Origin: Roseiarcus sp963829505
GTDB taxonomy: Bacteria; Pseudomonadota; Alphaproteobacteria; Rhizobiales; Beijerinckiaceae
Assembly: GCA_963829505.1 (NCBI GenBank)
Contig: CAWHIL010000001.1
Location: 434,001-498,000, forward strand
DNA: 64,000 nt
Direction: 5' to 3'
The position numbers and the translations under genes are program-made. The notes beneath the pieces were generated by a model that saw only the letters and a program-made list of their open reading frames with translations, ran no database searches and was not told the origin of the DNA. Within the stretch, counting starts at the first letter, position 1. Each line of letters begins with the position of its first letter. Shown piece after piece: positions 17,113 through 25,301 of the stretch.

Positions 17113-18036
17113 TCATGCGACGCGGCCGCTCCACTCCGGATGGACAAGGCGATCGTGGGGCGAAATCCCGTAGCGGCGCATGACGTCGAAATAGCCGTCG
17201 TAGACGAGGCCGCCGTTGCGCCGGATCAGCGCCTCGCGGTTCAGGCGGTAGAACGTCGGAATCTGGTACCAGGGCAGGCCGCCGCGCATGTGATGGGCGA
17301 CATGCAGGTTGTTGTTCAGGAAGAGAAGCCCGAGAATCGGCGCGTTCTCGACGATGGCGGTGCGCTTCTCAGGTTCCGCCGCGGCGCGATGCTCGGCGAA
17401 GGAGCGCACCATCGCGAGGCTCATGCCGGGATAGACGAAGGCGGCCGCATAGACCCAAAGCGGCATTCCGCAGACGCCCATCACCCAGACGAGCACGGGG
17501 AGGCATTCGAGGCCGTGCCAGAAGAGGATTCTGCGCGCGTCGTTGCTGCCGCGCCAGGCGTCGCGGAGGAAATCAAAAACGAAGCGCCCGATCATCCATG
17601 CGGGGCCGAAAAGAAGACGGCCGACCAGGGTCGATTGCGCGGCGACGACGAAGCGCCTCGCAGGTCCGAGATCGCGCCAGCCGACGGAGGTCCAGTAATA
17701 GCTCTCGGGGTCTTCGAACGGATCGGTGAGATTGGCGTCCTCGTGGTGGCGAAGGTGGCTCTTGCGATAGCTCGCGAACGGCAGCCAAAGGGACAGCGGC
17801 CAGACCCCGATCGCCGCATTGACCGTCCGCCAGGGGGTCGGATGACCGTGGATGATCTCGTGCTGCAGGTTCATCTGCCAGGCGATGACCCAGGCGCCGA
17901 GTGGGACGAGCGCCCACACCGGCAAGTCCTTCCAGAACCAGGTCGTCAAGCCCCAAAGTGCGTAGATCGCGACCGCCAGCGCGATTGTCGGTCCCTCGAC
18001 CCGGCGTCTGAGGGCCGGCGCCTCGATAATGTCCAA
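17113..18036 (-). CDS. Membrane fatty acid desaturase
   Basis: A 307-residue integral membrane di-iron protein with the three histidine boxes HEIIHGH, HLRHHED and HVAHH in the expected order and spacing, separated by hydrophobic membrane segments. It belongs to the membrane FA_desaturase superfamily that introduces double bonds into acyl chains, or hydroxylates related lipids, using O2. Substrate and regiospecificity cannot be read from sequence. It starts at ATG 18036 and ends against a palindromic repeat. The dienoyl-CoA reductase-like gene at 15258 is on the other strand, so co-regulation is not implied. Confidence 0.88.
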   Translation of the reverse strand: MDIIEAPALRRRVEGPTIALAVAIYALWGLTTWFWKDLPVWALVPLGAWVIAWQMNLQHEIIHGHPTPWRTVNAAIGVWPLSLWLPFASYRKSHLRHHEDANLTDPFEDPESYYWTSVGWRDLGPARRFVVAAQSTLVGRLLFGPAWMIGRFVFDFLRDAWRGSNDARRILFWHGLECLPVLVWVMGVCGMPLWVYAAAFVYPGMSLAMVRSFAEHRAAAEPEKRTAIVENAPILGLLFLNNNLHVAHHMRGGLPWYQIPTFYRLNREALIRRNGGLVYDGYFDVMRRYGISPHDRLVHPEWSGRVA

Positions 18037-18176
18037 GTCCCACTCCGACCGCGGGAAACCTTCCGAATCCCGAACTCGAATGGTAGACTAAACACTGTTT
18101 GCAGCGTTCCGCAATGTGGCGAAGTGGCGGCGGGCAGAAACTTTTTCTTGCCGTAAAGTGAAGTTGGGCTTGCCTT

Positions 18177-18671
18177 TTAGCCCCACGCCTCGCCCTCGGC
18201 GGCCTGCAGCGCGCCCGGCTCGAGTTCGCAATAGAGGAGGCGGCCGGGATCGACCGGGCCCGGCAGGGTGATCCGTCCGGCCGGAACTGGCTGGAAGCCC
18301 ATCCGAGCGTAATAGGGTTCGTCGCCGACCAGGATCACGAGCGTCCAGCCGGCCGCTCTGGCTTCCTCCAGCGCGCGCGTGACCAGCGCCTCGCCGATTC
18401 CCTGGCTCCGGAAGACCGGCTCGACGATGAGCGGCCCGAGCAGAAGCGCGCGGGCCTTTCCGATCGTGATCGGCGTCATCGCGTTCGCCCCGACCATGAG
18501 GGTGCCGACCCGCGCGACGAAGCTCAAGGCGGGTTCGGGGTCCGCCGTCTCGCGGATGCGGTAGGCCGAGCGGGCGTAGCGCCCGGGGCCGAACACCCGG
18601 TCGTTGAGATGTTCGATCGCCTCGGCGTCGTCCGGCGCCTGAGGTTCGATGAGGAGAGGAAGGTCGGACAT
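18177..18671 (-). CDS. GNAT-family N-acetyltransferase
   Basis: A 164-residue single-domain acetyltransferase. The acetyl-CoA pyrophosphate-binding motif A is IVEPVFRSQGIGEALVTRAL (the R/Q-x-x-G-x-G loop is RSQGIG), followed by TLVILVGDEPYYARMGFQPV, a typical beta5/alpha4 segment. It resembles the YhbS subgroup. The acceptor substrate is not predictable. It lies downstream of zwf on the same strand with 42 bases between, so it may be co-transcribed with it. Confidence 0.85.
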   Translation of the reverse strand: MSDLPLLIEPQAPDDAEAIEHLNDRVFGPGRYARSAYRIRETADPEPALSFVARVGTLMVGANAMTPITIGKARALLLGPLIVEPVFRSQGIGEALVTRALEEARAAGWTLVILVGDEPYYARMGFQPVPAGRITLPGPVDPGRLLYCELEPGALQAAEGEAWG

Positions 18672-18713
18672 CGCGCCGCCTCTAGCACGCGGCCCGACGT
18701 CCGGTCATCCCGT

Positions 18714-20168
18714 TCATCCGCCGTATTGGTCCGGCTCGCGCCACTCGCGTTCGAACGGCAGCCGCCAGGAATGGGGCGCGATGAGCTGGTAGATCGACTG
18801 CGGCCCCCATGTGCCCGGCGCGTAGCTCCGGACCGGCGGCGGATTGTCGAGGACCCGCTGAGAGACCTCCCAAAGGCGTTCGATGCCGTCGGCGGTGCAG
18901 AAGAGCGTGTGGTCGCCGCGCATGGCGTCGAGGATGAGCCGCTCGTAGGCCTCGAGCACGTCGCCGTCGGTGTTGTGAAGGGCGAATTGCAGGCTCTGCT
19001 TGGCGAGCCGCATGCCCGGACCAGGCCGCTTGCCGTAGAAGGAGAGCGACACGCGCGTCTCGTCTGCGAGATCGAAGGTCAGGTGGTCGGGTCCCTGCTG
19101 ACCGAGGCCGGAATCCTCGGGGAACATGCTGCGCGGCGGCTCCTTGAAGGCGATCGAGATCACCCGCTGGCCTTGCGACATCCGTTTTCCCGTGCGCAGA
19201 TAGAAGGGCACGCCCGCCCAGCGCCAATTGTCGAGCCGGCACTTGAGCGCGATGAAGGTCTCCGTGTCGGAGTCCGGATCGACCCCCTTTTCCTTGCGAT
19301 AGCCGATGTACTGCCCGCGCACGACGTTGGCCGGATCGACCGGCATGAGCGAGCGGAACACCTTGTTCTTCTCCTCGCTGATCGGCCCCGGCGCGAGCGA
19401 GGTCGGCGGCTCCATCGCGACGAAGCCGAGGATCTGGAAGAGGTGGGTCACCACCATGTCCTTGTAGGCGCCGGTCTGCTCGTAGAAGCCGATGCGGTTG
19501 CCGATCTCGAGCGTCTCGGGCACGTCGATCTGCACGTGATCGATGAAATTGCGGTTCCAGATCGGCTCGAAGAGGCCATTGCCGAACCGGAACGCCAGAA
19601 TGTTCTGCGCCGGCTCCTTGCCGAGGAAATGATCGATGCGGAAGATCTGGTCCTCGGAAAAGACCTTGTGCAGTTCGGCGTTGAGCGCCATCGCGCTTTC
19701 GAGGTCGTGGCCGAACGGCTTCTCCATGATGATCTTCGAGCCCGCCGAGAGGCCCGCCTCGTCCACCATCCTCAGGGCCGCGAGCGCGGCGCTCGGCGGC
19801 ACGCTGAGGTAATGGACGAGCTGGCAGTCGCCGAGCGCCCCGCAAGCCCGGTCGACGGCCTCCTTGAGAGCGGCTGCGCCGGCCTTGATGGGGACGTAGT
19901 CGAGCGCCGCGTCGAGCGTCGGCCAGTCGCTCGCAGCCGGCGGGTGATCATGATGCTTTTCGACCGCCTTCCGGGCCAGCGCCCGGAAATCGTCCGTCGT
20001 AATATCGTCGAGCGAAACGCCGATGATCCGGCATTTCCTGATGTAGCCGGATGTGATGAGGTGAAAAAGGCCCGGCAGCAACTTGCGCTGCGACAGATCG
20101 CCGGTCGCGCCGAACAGCACGACGATCTGCGGCAGTTTTGGGCCGACGCCAGCCGGTATCTTCGCCAT
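18714..20168 (-). CDS. zwf: Glucose-6-phosphate 1-dehydrogenase
   Basis: A 484-residue cytosolic enzyme that oxidises glucose-6-phosphate to 6-phosphogluconolactone with NADP+, feeding the pentose phosphate and Entner-Doudoroff routes. The nucleotide-binding motif FGATGDLSQRKL is near the N-terminus, and the active-site signature RIDHFLGKEPAQN is intact. Start ATG 20168 is preceded on the minus strand by ggagaggcggag, a good ribosome binding site. No pgl or edd is adjacent, unlike the common zwf-pgl-edd order, so zwf stands alone here. Confidence 0.95.
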   Translation of the reverse strand: MAKIPAGVGPKLPQIVVLFGATGDLSQRKLLPGLFHLITSGYIRKCRIIGVSLDDITTDDFRALARKAVEKHHDHPPAASDWPTLDAALDYVPIKAGAAALKEAVDRACGALGDCQLVHYLSVPPSAALAALRMVDEAGLSAGSKIIMEKPFGHDLESAMALNAELHKVFSEDQIFRIDHFLGKEPAQNILAFRFGNGLFEPIWNRNFIDHVQIDVPETLEIGNRIGFYEQTGAYKDMVVTHLFQILGFVAMEPPTSLAPGPISEEKNKVFRSLMPVDPANVVRGQYIGYRKEKGVDPDSDTETFIALKCRLDNWRWAGVPFYLRTGKRMSQGQRVISIAFKEPPRSMFPEDSGLGQQGPDHLTFDLADETRVSLSFYGKRPGPGMRLAKQSLQFALHNTDGDVLEAYERLILDAMRGDHTLFCTADGIERLWEVSQRVLDNPPPVRSYAPGTWGPQSIYQLIAPHSWRLPFEREWREPDQYGG

Positions 20169-20514
20169 CTCCGCCTCTCCGTTCCCCTGACTCCGGCGCA
20201 CTCTGCGGACGGGTGCGTGACATTGGTGCGACAGCAAAGCTGCGGCGGCAAGGCCCCGAGCCTAACATGGCGAGGGCCTCTGACCTCAAGTGCCGTCGGC
20301 GTGCGTTTGCAGGACGCCGCCTTCCGTAAGATCTCCGAATATGGCACATCTCGCGAGCCAGCATGGGGCCGGCCTGACCGCGACAGCCCGTGATGGTTCG
20401 CGACGGGGGTCGTTCGGCGGAACCTGACAATCGCCGACCGCGGGAAGTCCTTCCTCACGCCGGTTCGGGCGCGCTTTCGCGCCGCCCGACCTTGCCAGAA
20501 CCTAGGCATTGACT
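20169..20514. other. Divergent intergenic region between zwf and the accessory P450/ACP locus
   Basis: About 345 bases without a supportable gene. It must hold the zwf promoter and whatever drives the plus-strand accessory genes. I see no clear -10/-35 pair, terminator or long palindrome. It marks the left border where GC falls from that of zwf to that of the accessory locus. Confidence 0.45.
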
Positions 20515-21459
20515 GTGCAATTTTTTGCGCCCGAGCAGCACTCTCTCGATCAAATCGAACACTTGCGCGCCCTGCTCAGGAGCGAAGCGAGGACCAACAG
20601 GGACGATTTCTTTCTTGCGTCCGAACTCGTCAAGCACGGTCATGGGTCCGCAGGCCCCTACCTCAAGGCGCTGAAGAGCAGCACGACCCATCCTCAAGCG
20701 CTCGCGTTCATCGCCCGTCTCGAAAACACGCTGAGGGAGACCGCAAGGATCGAAAATCTGCAAGCCACGCTCGCGGATGTCCCGCTCCTGGAGACTCTCT
20801 ACAAGAAAGAGGGGTTCCACCTGTTTCCCGGCGGTTCGAATCGAAGTCGATTGGTCGTTGTCTTCACGACGATGTATAACAACTTTGGTATTTCGAACGC
20901 CGTTTTTTATGCGATGATCCGCCAGATGGGCGTGTCGACGCTTTTCCTGAAAGATACAACCCTATTCAATTTCATGAACGGGGTTCAGGGCCTTGGAGGC
21001 AACCTTCACGAACTCGCTGAAAACATAGTGAAGATCGTCAAGGACAATGCGTTCGAGCGTGTCTATCTATTGGGTTATTCCTCGTCCGCATATGCGTCGC
21101 TGTTCGCGTCTTATCTCGTCCCCGGTCACGGCTATCTTGGATTTTCTCCGGTCACCGATCTGTCCCCCGGAGCGAAATGCGAGGAGCCGAAGCTATTCAC
21201 GCCCGACCTTCGGCAGCGCATCGATCCAGGCGAACTGATCGACCTTCGCGACTACGCGGAGCGCCATCCGGACAAGGTGAAGAGAACGCTGTATTTCGGT
21301 ACGGATTCCATCTCGGACACCAACCACGCGAAACATATGAGCGGCCTTCCGGGGTACGACGTCCGCCGGGTTTCCCGTGTCGGGCACGCGACGGTCGACC
21401 ATCTTCTCGCCCAGGGAAAGCTAGACCGAATCCTGCGGCAGCTTTTTCTTGGCGCGTAG
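20515..21459 (+). CDS. Serine-hydrolase-like protein, module 1 of the P450/ACP locus
   Basis: 314 residues if started at GTG 20515, which aligns residue for residue with the 314-residue paralogue at 22879; a TTG at 20509 would add two residues. I do not know a named family. Visible features are a helical N-terminal third (about 1-100), a conserved block TTMYNNFGISNAVFYAM, and GVSTLFLKDTT. A nucleophile-elbow-like VYLLGYSSS follows (Ser189), then candidate acids in YFGTDSISD (264/268) and a histidine in GHATV (291). Order and spacing fit an alpha/beta-hydrolase triad. It is cytosolic, with no signal peptide. Parts of the gene are only about 50% GC. Its 3' end overlaps the convergent ACP gene by 39 bases. 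A thioesterase or acyltransferase acting on that carrier is my inference. Confidence 0.85.
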   Translation: MQFFAPEQHSLDQIEHLRALLRSEARTNRDDFFLASELVKHGHGSAGPYLKALKSSTTHPQALAFIARLENTLRETARIENLQATLADVPLLETLYKKEGFHLFPGGSNRSRLVVVFTTMYNNFGISNAVFYAMIRQMGVSTLFLKDTTLFNFMNGVQGLGGNLHELAENIVKIVKDNAFERVYLLGYSSSAYASLFASYLVPGHGYLGFSPVTDLSPGAKCEEPKLFTPDLRQRIDPGELIDLRDYAERHPDKVKRTLYFGTDSISDTNHAKHMSGLPGYDVRRVSRVGHATVDHLLAQGKLDRILRQLFLGA

Positions 21460-21699
21460 CACCGCCTCGGCGAGCTGGCCGAACGTTTTTGTCGGGGAGA
21501 AGCTCTGGATGTCGATCCGGACGCCGAGCTTTCTCTCGATCGCCAGCGCCAACATCAAGAGCTCGAGACTGTCGACCCGCATCGAGTTGATCGCCACGCC
21601 GTGAAGCGTGTCACGGCTGAGGAGCACGCGACTGTCGGTATCGAGATCGAGCAGCGACTCATAGATACAATCGAGAACCGAATTGCGGTCTACCGACAT
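21421..21699 (-). CDS. Acyl carrier protein, module 1
   Basis: A 92-residue carrier protein with the phosphopantetheine site in MRVDSLELL (Ser44), a helical N-terminus and the helix after it (LALAIERKLGVRI) as in ACP/PCP domains. Phosphopantetheinylation of Ser44 would give the thiol that carries an acyl or aminoacyl group. ATG 21699 has a GGAG site 8 bases away. The opening residues MSVDRNSVLDC match the second ACP at 24063 (MPIDRESVLDC). The gene points against its neighbours on both sides, and its 3' end overlaps the upstream plus-strand gene. It is distinct from housekeeping AcpP (motif usually DSLDTVEL). Confidence 0.88.
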   Translation of the reverse strand: MSVDRNSVLDCIYESLLDLDTDSRVLLSRDTLHGVAINSMRVDSLELLMLALAIERKLGVRIDIQSFSPTKTFGQLAEAVLRAKKKLPQDSV

Positions 21700-21702
21700 G
21701 GT

Positions 21703-22863
21703 TTGGGCTCCGGCAGCGGACAGGCGGCGAGGGCGGAGCGCGAGGCCCTCGCCGCCGCCCGGCGCTTCCGCAAGCCCGCCTGGTATGACAATCTAGGGCC
21801 GCCGCAGGGGACGTCGCAACGTCCCGCGCATCCGCCGAGGCCGTGGCGCGCGACCTCGTCCTGGATTGTCTCGGCGCTGCAGGGGTCGACAGATCGTATG
21901 GTGAAGCCCTATCACGTCGCGTTGAAGGGGCCGACGCTCGCCAAAGCCGTTCTGTCGAACCCTCGGTTCGAAACGTTTCCCATCGACGATGAGTACGTGA
22001 AGATCCAGGAGCGGACGGGTCTGGACTTCAGCGCCACGATTCAAATGCTGCGGCGTCTGCCGACGTTCCTCAACGGCAGTCAGCACACGCAGATGCGAAA
22101 GGAGATGGCGCTCCTCATCGCGGCCGCGAAGGAGTTTCAGTTCGAGGCGGCCAGACGGACCGTCGCCTCGATATTCGAGACGACGCTTCGACCGGGCGCA
22201 ACCGTCGACGCGGTCTCCGACGTCGCCCGGCCGCTGTACCGCGCGTTTTCCAGCGCTCTTCTCCGTTCGGTTTCGCTCGGGTCGAGCGACGCCGCGCTCG
22301 ACCTGGTCGAGGATCTGCCGGTCCAGCTTGATCCTCTCTCCTCGCTTGCGCGGCGACACGGGATCGAAAAGCGCCTGAGGGCTTTTCTCGACCACAACGC
22401 CGGCCGGCCGGACGGGGGATTGACCCCCCTGTGTCTCGCCATGCTCGGGGCGCGACCCTTCGTCGGGTCGGTCGCCCTGTCGATCCACGCGGTGATCGCG
22501 GCGAACTCCGGCAAGCCGTCGTGTTCGATCGCCTGGCCGGAGCATCTGATCGTCAGCAGCCTGCGGTTCGCCGATCGGATCGCAACCGAGGACACGGACC
22601 TGGAAGGGATCCGGGTTTCGCGCGGCGAAAGAATTCGGTGCGTGATCCACGACGGATCCTACGCCGCCGACGACAACCGGCCGCTCCTGTTCGGCGTCGG
22701 GGCGCACACTTGCCTCGGAAAGCCGCTCACGCAAACCTGCTGGAGCCTGCTTCGGCAAAACTTCCTGCAGCGAAGGGACGCCTTTTTCCCCGGAGATCTG
22801 GAGATCGCGGCAAGCAAGCAGCCCTTCTGCACGCCGCTCCACGCCTTCTTCAGAATCGCCTGA
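21703..22863 (+). CDS. Divergent cytochrome P450
   Basis: The heme-ligand loop FGVGAHTCLGK (Cys at 22711-22713) is a clear P450 signature, and RIATEDTDLEGIRVSRGERI matches the beta-strand block after helix K. The helix C region FLNGSQHTQMRKEM is recognisable. Two hallmarks are degenerate: the ExxR glutamate is Ser (SSLR, near residue 285), and no (A/G)GxxT oxygen-activation motif is evident in the helix I region (GSVALS). The start is uncertain: TTG 21703 gives 386 residues, normal length; ATG 21898 gives 321, short. An upstream frame start would overlap the ACP gene. Redox partners are not encoded nearby. The position between two ACP modules suggests a carrier-bound substrate, as for BioI-type P450s. 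Confidence 0.85.
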   Translation: MGSGSGQAARAEREALAAARRFRKPAWYDNLGPPQGTSQRPAHPPRPWRATSSWIVSALQGSTDRMVKPYHVALKGPTLAKAVLSNPRFETFPIDDEYVKIQERTGLDFSATIQMLRRLPTFLNGSQHTQMRKEMALLIAAAKEFQFEAARRTVASIFETTLRPGATVDAVSDVARPLYRAFSSALLRSVSLGSSDAALDLVEDLPVQLDPLSSLARRHGIEKRLRAFLDHNAGRPDGGLTPLCLAMLGARPFVGSVALSIHAVIAANSGKPSCSIAWPEHLIVSSLRFADRIATEDTDLEGIRVSRGERIRCVIHDGSYAADDNRPLLFGVGAHTCLGKPLTQTCWSLLRQNFLQRRDAFFPGDLEIAASKQPFCTPLHAFFRIA

Positions 22864-22878
22864 CGGCCGCGGCGGCAG

Positions 22879-23823
22879 ATGCAGTTCGTCGCGCCGGAAC
22901 AGCACTCGCTCCAGCAGATCCAGCGCCTGCAAGCCCTGCTCGGCGAGAGGATTCGCAGCCGCAACGAAGAATTCTTCCTCGCCGCGCAACTCGTCAAGCA
23001 CGGCCATCCGGCGGCGGGCGCCCTCATAAAGCGGCTGAAAAGCGTAACGAGCCATCCGCAGGCTCTCGCTCTCATCCGTGAATTCGAGGGCATGTCGCGC
23101 GAGATCAACCTGATCGCTGACCTGCGGACGACCTTGGCCGATCGGCGGCTGATCGAGCGGCTTTATCAGACCCGCGGCTTCAACCTCGATCGTGGAACGG
23201 CAAGGCAGGAAGTCCTCTTCGTTGTGTGCACAACCATGTACAACAACTTCGGCGTCTCCAACGCCGTGTTCTATGCGATGCTGAAGCAGTGGGGCGTGTC
23301 GACGCTGTTTCTGAAGGACACGACCGCCTTCAACTATCTCAAAGGAGTGCACGGGCTGGGAGGGAACCTGCGCGAGGTTGCCGAGGGTCTGCGCGGGATC
23401 ATCAGGGACAACGGTTTCAGCAAAGTCTATCTCTTAGGATACTCGTCGTCGACCTACGCATCCCTTCGCCTGTCGTACGAGATTCCCTGCACGAAGTATC
23501 TCGGTTTCTCGGTGGTCAGCGATCTTACTCCCGCTTCCCCGCGCCTGCGGCCGAAGTTTTTCACCGCCGCTGTCCGCAGCGAGATCGACCAGGATGACCT
23601 GTTCGATCTTCGACCGCACGCGGAAGCGCGACCGGATGGGGTCGGGAGAGCAATCTATTTCGGCGGCGACTTCGAGATCGACGCCCGGCACGCCGACAAC
23701 CTCAGGGGACTGCCGGGCTACGAGATCGTTGAAGTCAGCGGTTGCGGCCACTCGACGGTCGAGCGCCTTTGCGCCGAAGGAAAGCTGTTTCGCATCGTCC
23801 GGCAGCTAGCGCTCGACCCGTAA
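22879..23823 (+). CDS. Serine-hydrolase-like protein, module 2 of the P450/ACP locus
   Basis: A 314-residue paralogue of the gene at 20515, about 56% identical by my hand count with no gaps over the whole length. The conserved features are TTMYNNFGVSNAVFYAM, GVSTLFLKDTT, the elbow VYLLGYSSS (Ser189), YFGGDFEID (acids 264/268) and GHSTV (His291). The ATG at 22879 is 15 bases after the P450 stop, so the two are probably co-transcribed. Its 3' end overlaps the convergent second ACP gene by 18 bases, repeating the layout of module 1. Strict colinearity and full conservation of the triad indicate that both copies are under selection. The function is unknown; a role on ACP-bound intermediates is inferred. 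Confidence 0.87.
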   Translation: MQFVAPEQHSLQQIQRLQALLGERIRSRNEEFFLAAQLVKHGHPAAGALIKRLKSVTSHPQALALIREFEGMSREINLIADLRTTLADRRLIERLYQTRGFNLDRGTARQEVLFVVCTTMYNNFGVSNAVFYAMLKQWGVSTLFLKDTTAFNYLKGVHGLGGNLREVAEGLRGIIRDNGFSKVYLLGYSSSTYASLRLSYEIPCTKYLGFSVVSDLTPASPRLRPKFFTAAVRSEIDQDDLFDLRPHAEARPDGVGRAIYFGGDFEIDARHADNLRGLPGYEIVEVSGCGHSTVERLCAEGKLFRIVRQLALDP

Positions 23824-24063
23824 GATCGAGTTGGCCAGCGCGCCAAAGGTTCCGTCGGCCGGGAATGAGGCCAAATCGAACTCGACGCCGAACTCGCTCT
23901 CGACGTCGAATGCCAATTGCAGAAGGTCAAGGCTGTCGACCCTGAGGGAGGCGAGCGTCACGTCCTCGATCGTGTCGCGCGTCAGCGTGAGGCTGTCGTC
24001 GTATCTCAGGTTTTGCGTCGCCTTAAAGAGGCAATCGAGGACGCTCTCCCGGTCAATCGGCAT
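23806..24063 (-). CDS. Acyl carrier protein, module 2
   Basis: An 85-residue carrier protein with the phosphopantetheine site LRVDSLDLLQL (Ser44, same position as in module 1) and the helix LAFDVESEFGVEF. About 45% identical to the first ACP by hand count. ATG 24063 is supported by a GGGGAG site 9 bases upstream and by alignment with ACP 1; a longer frame start at 24093 would add ten residues not seen in the paralogue. Acidic overall, as expected for an ACP. No phosphopantetheinyl transferase, ketosynthase or adenylating enzyme is encoded in the locus, so loading must be done by enzymes encoded elsewhere. Confidence 0.88.
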   Translation of the reverse strand: MPIDRESVLDCLFKATQNLRYDDSLTLTRDTIEDVTLASLRVDSLDLLQLAFDVESEFGVEFDLASFPADGTFGALANSILRVER

Positions 24064-24171
24064 CGAATGAGGCTCCCCGTCGAGGCCCGACACCTAGACT
24101 GGCCGCGACGGGTTGCGCAAGCCGCCGTCCGCGTCGCCCCGTGCGCGAAAATCGGTGAATGTGGCCCAGGC

Positions 24172-25085
24172 TCAACCCCGTCTCAGCCTGAGGCTCGCCC
24201 AGCCCTCGAGGTCGATGCGGTCGGCGAGAAAGAAGTCTGCGCCCGCCAGGACGCGAGCACGGAAGGAACGTCCGACAGGAGGAGACCCGAGACGATCGCG
24301 TCGCCGTCCGGCGTGAGCACGGCGGCGAGCGAGGGGGCGAGCAGGCGCAGCGGCTTCGCCAGAATGTTGGCGAAAACGAGATCGTACGGGGCGCCGGCGC
24401 GCAGAACCGAGCTCTCGACGCCGCGCGACACGACCGCCTTGCAGAATTCGCCGACCCCGTTCAGCCTGGCGTTGGCGTTGGCGACGGCGACGGCGACGGG
24501 GTCGATGTCTCCGAGCCGCATCTTGCGGCGCAGCGCTTTGGCGGCGGCGATGGCGAGCACCCCCGCCCCGCAACCGACGTCGAGCACGTGTCGCGGCCGG
24601 CGGCGTTTCAGCAGCCGGTCGAAGTGCAGAAGACAGCCGCGCGTCGTGCCGTGATGCCCGGTGCCGAAGGCGAGCCCCGCCTCGATCTCGATCCCGATGT
24701 CGTTCGGGCTGACCTTCGCCCGGTCGTGGGCGCCGTGAACGAGAAAGCGCCCGGCCCGGACCGGCGCGAGGCCGGCGAGCGCGTTCGCCACCCAGTCGCG
24801 CTTCTCGGTCAGCCCGAACGCGGCGGCGGTCGCGGTCCTTTCGTCCGACGCGACCGCGATCAGCGCCCGGACAGTCTCTTCATCCGGCGCAAAGCCGAAA
24901 TAGGCCTCGACCAGCCACGCCCTGCCCCCGTCCGGCCAGGCCTCGTCGGTCTCGAAAGCGGCCGAGGCGGCCTCGGCCGGCTCGAAACTCTCGACGATGA
25001 GGTCGGCCACCGCCCGCGCCCGGCGCTCGTCGGTGACGAGCGTCATGCGGTGGGCGGCGTTGTTCGGCGGCAGGCCCTCGAGCAT
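24172..25085 (-). pseudogene. prmA: Ribosomal protein L11 methyltransferase, frameshifted near the 3' end
   Basis: PrmA trimethylates ribosomal protein L11. The SAM site LDVGCGAGVLAIAAAKAL and the catalytic-region motif DLVFANILAKPL are intact, as is FGTGHHGTTRGCL. The frame breaks at the GGG triplet near 24243 (minus strand CGGGCG). After DVPSVLASWRA the expected C-terminus ADFFLADRIDLEGWASLRL lies in another frame and ends at 24172. Adding one base (GGGG) restores a 304-residue protein of normal length. Because only the last 20-odd residues are affected and the site is a homopolymer, a sequencing error is likely; a truncated but folded protein is also conceivable. Confidence 0.85.
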
Positions 25086-25301
25086 CGTTTCCTTGTCTCC
25101 GTTGGCGTGCGCGTATCCGTCGGCCGCGGGGTTGGTTGAGGCGCCGTCCTTAACCTCGATCCGGCGACGGTCGGATCAAATGCGGGCCATACGCCGTTCT
25201 TAGACTCCCCGGCCCGGGCCCGCTACGCCCGGCCGGCGGCCACAGAAGCTCCACACCCGCGCGCCACCCTCGCGCCTGTCGCTTGATTGAGGAGAAACGG
25301 A

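Noticed and set aside
20836..20850. GGTTCGAATC motif resembling a tRNA T-arm
   Set aside because: It lies in the coding frame of the first hydrolase-like gene, and no acceptor, D or anticodon stem can be built around it.
21601..21702. An upstream start for the P450 at 21601
   Set aside because: It would lie wholly inside the antisense ACP gene and add residues not seen in P450s; TTG 21703 or ATG 21898 is more plausible.
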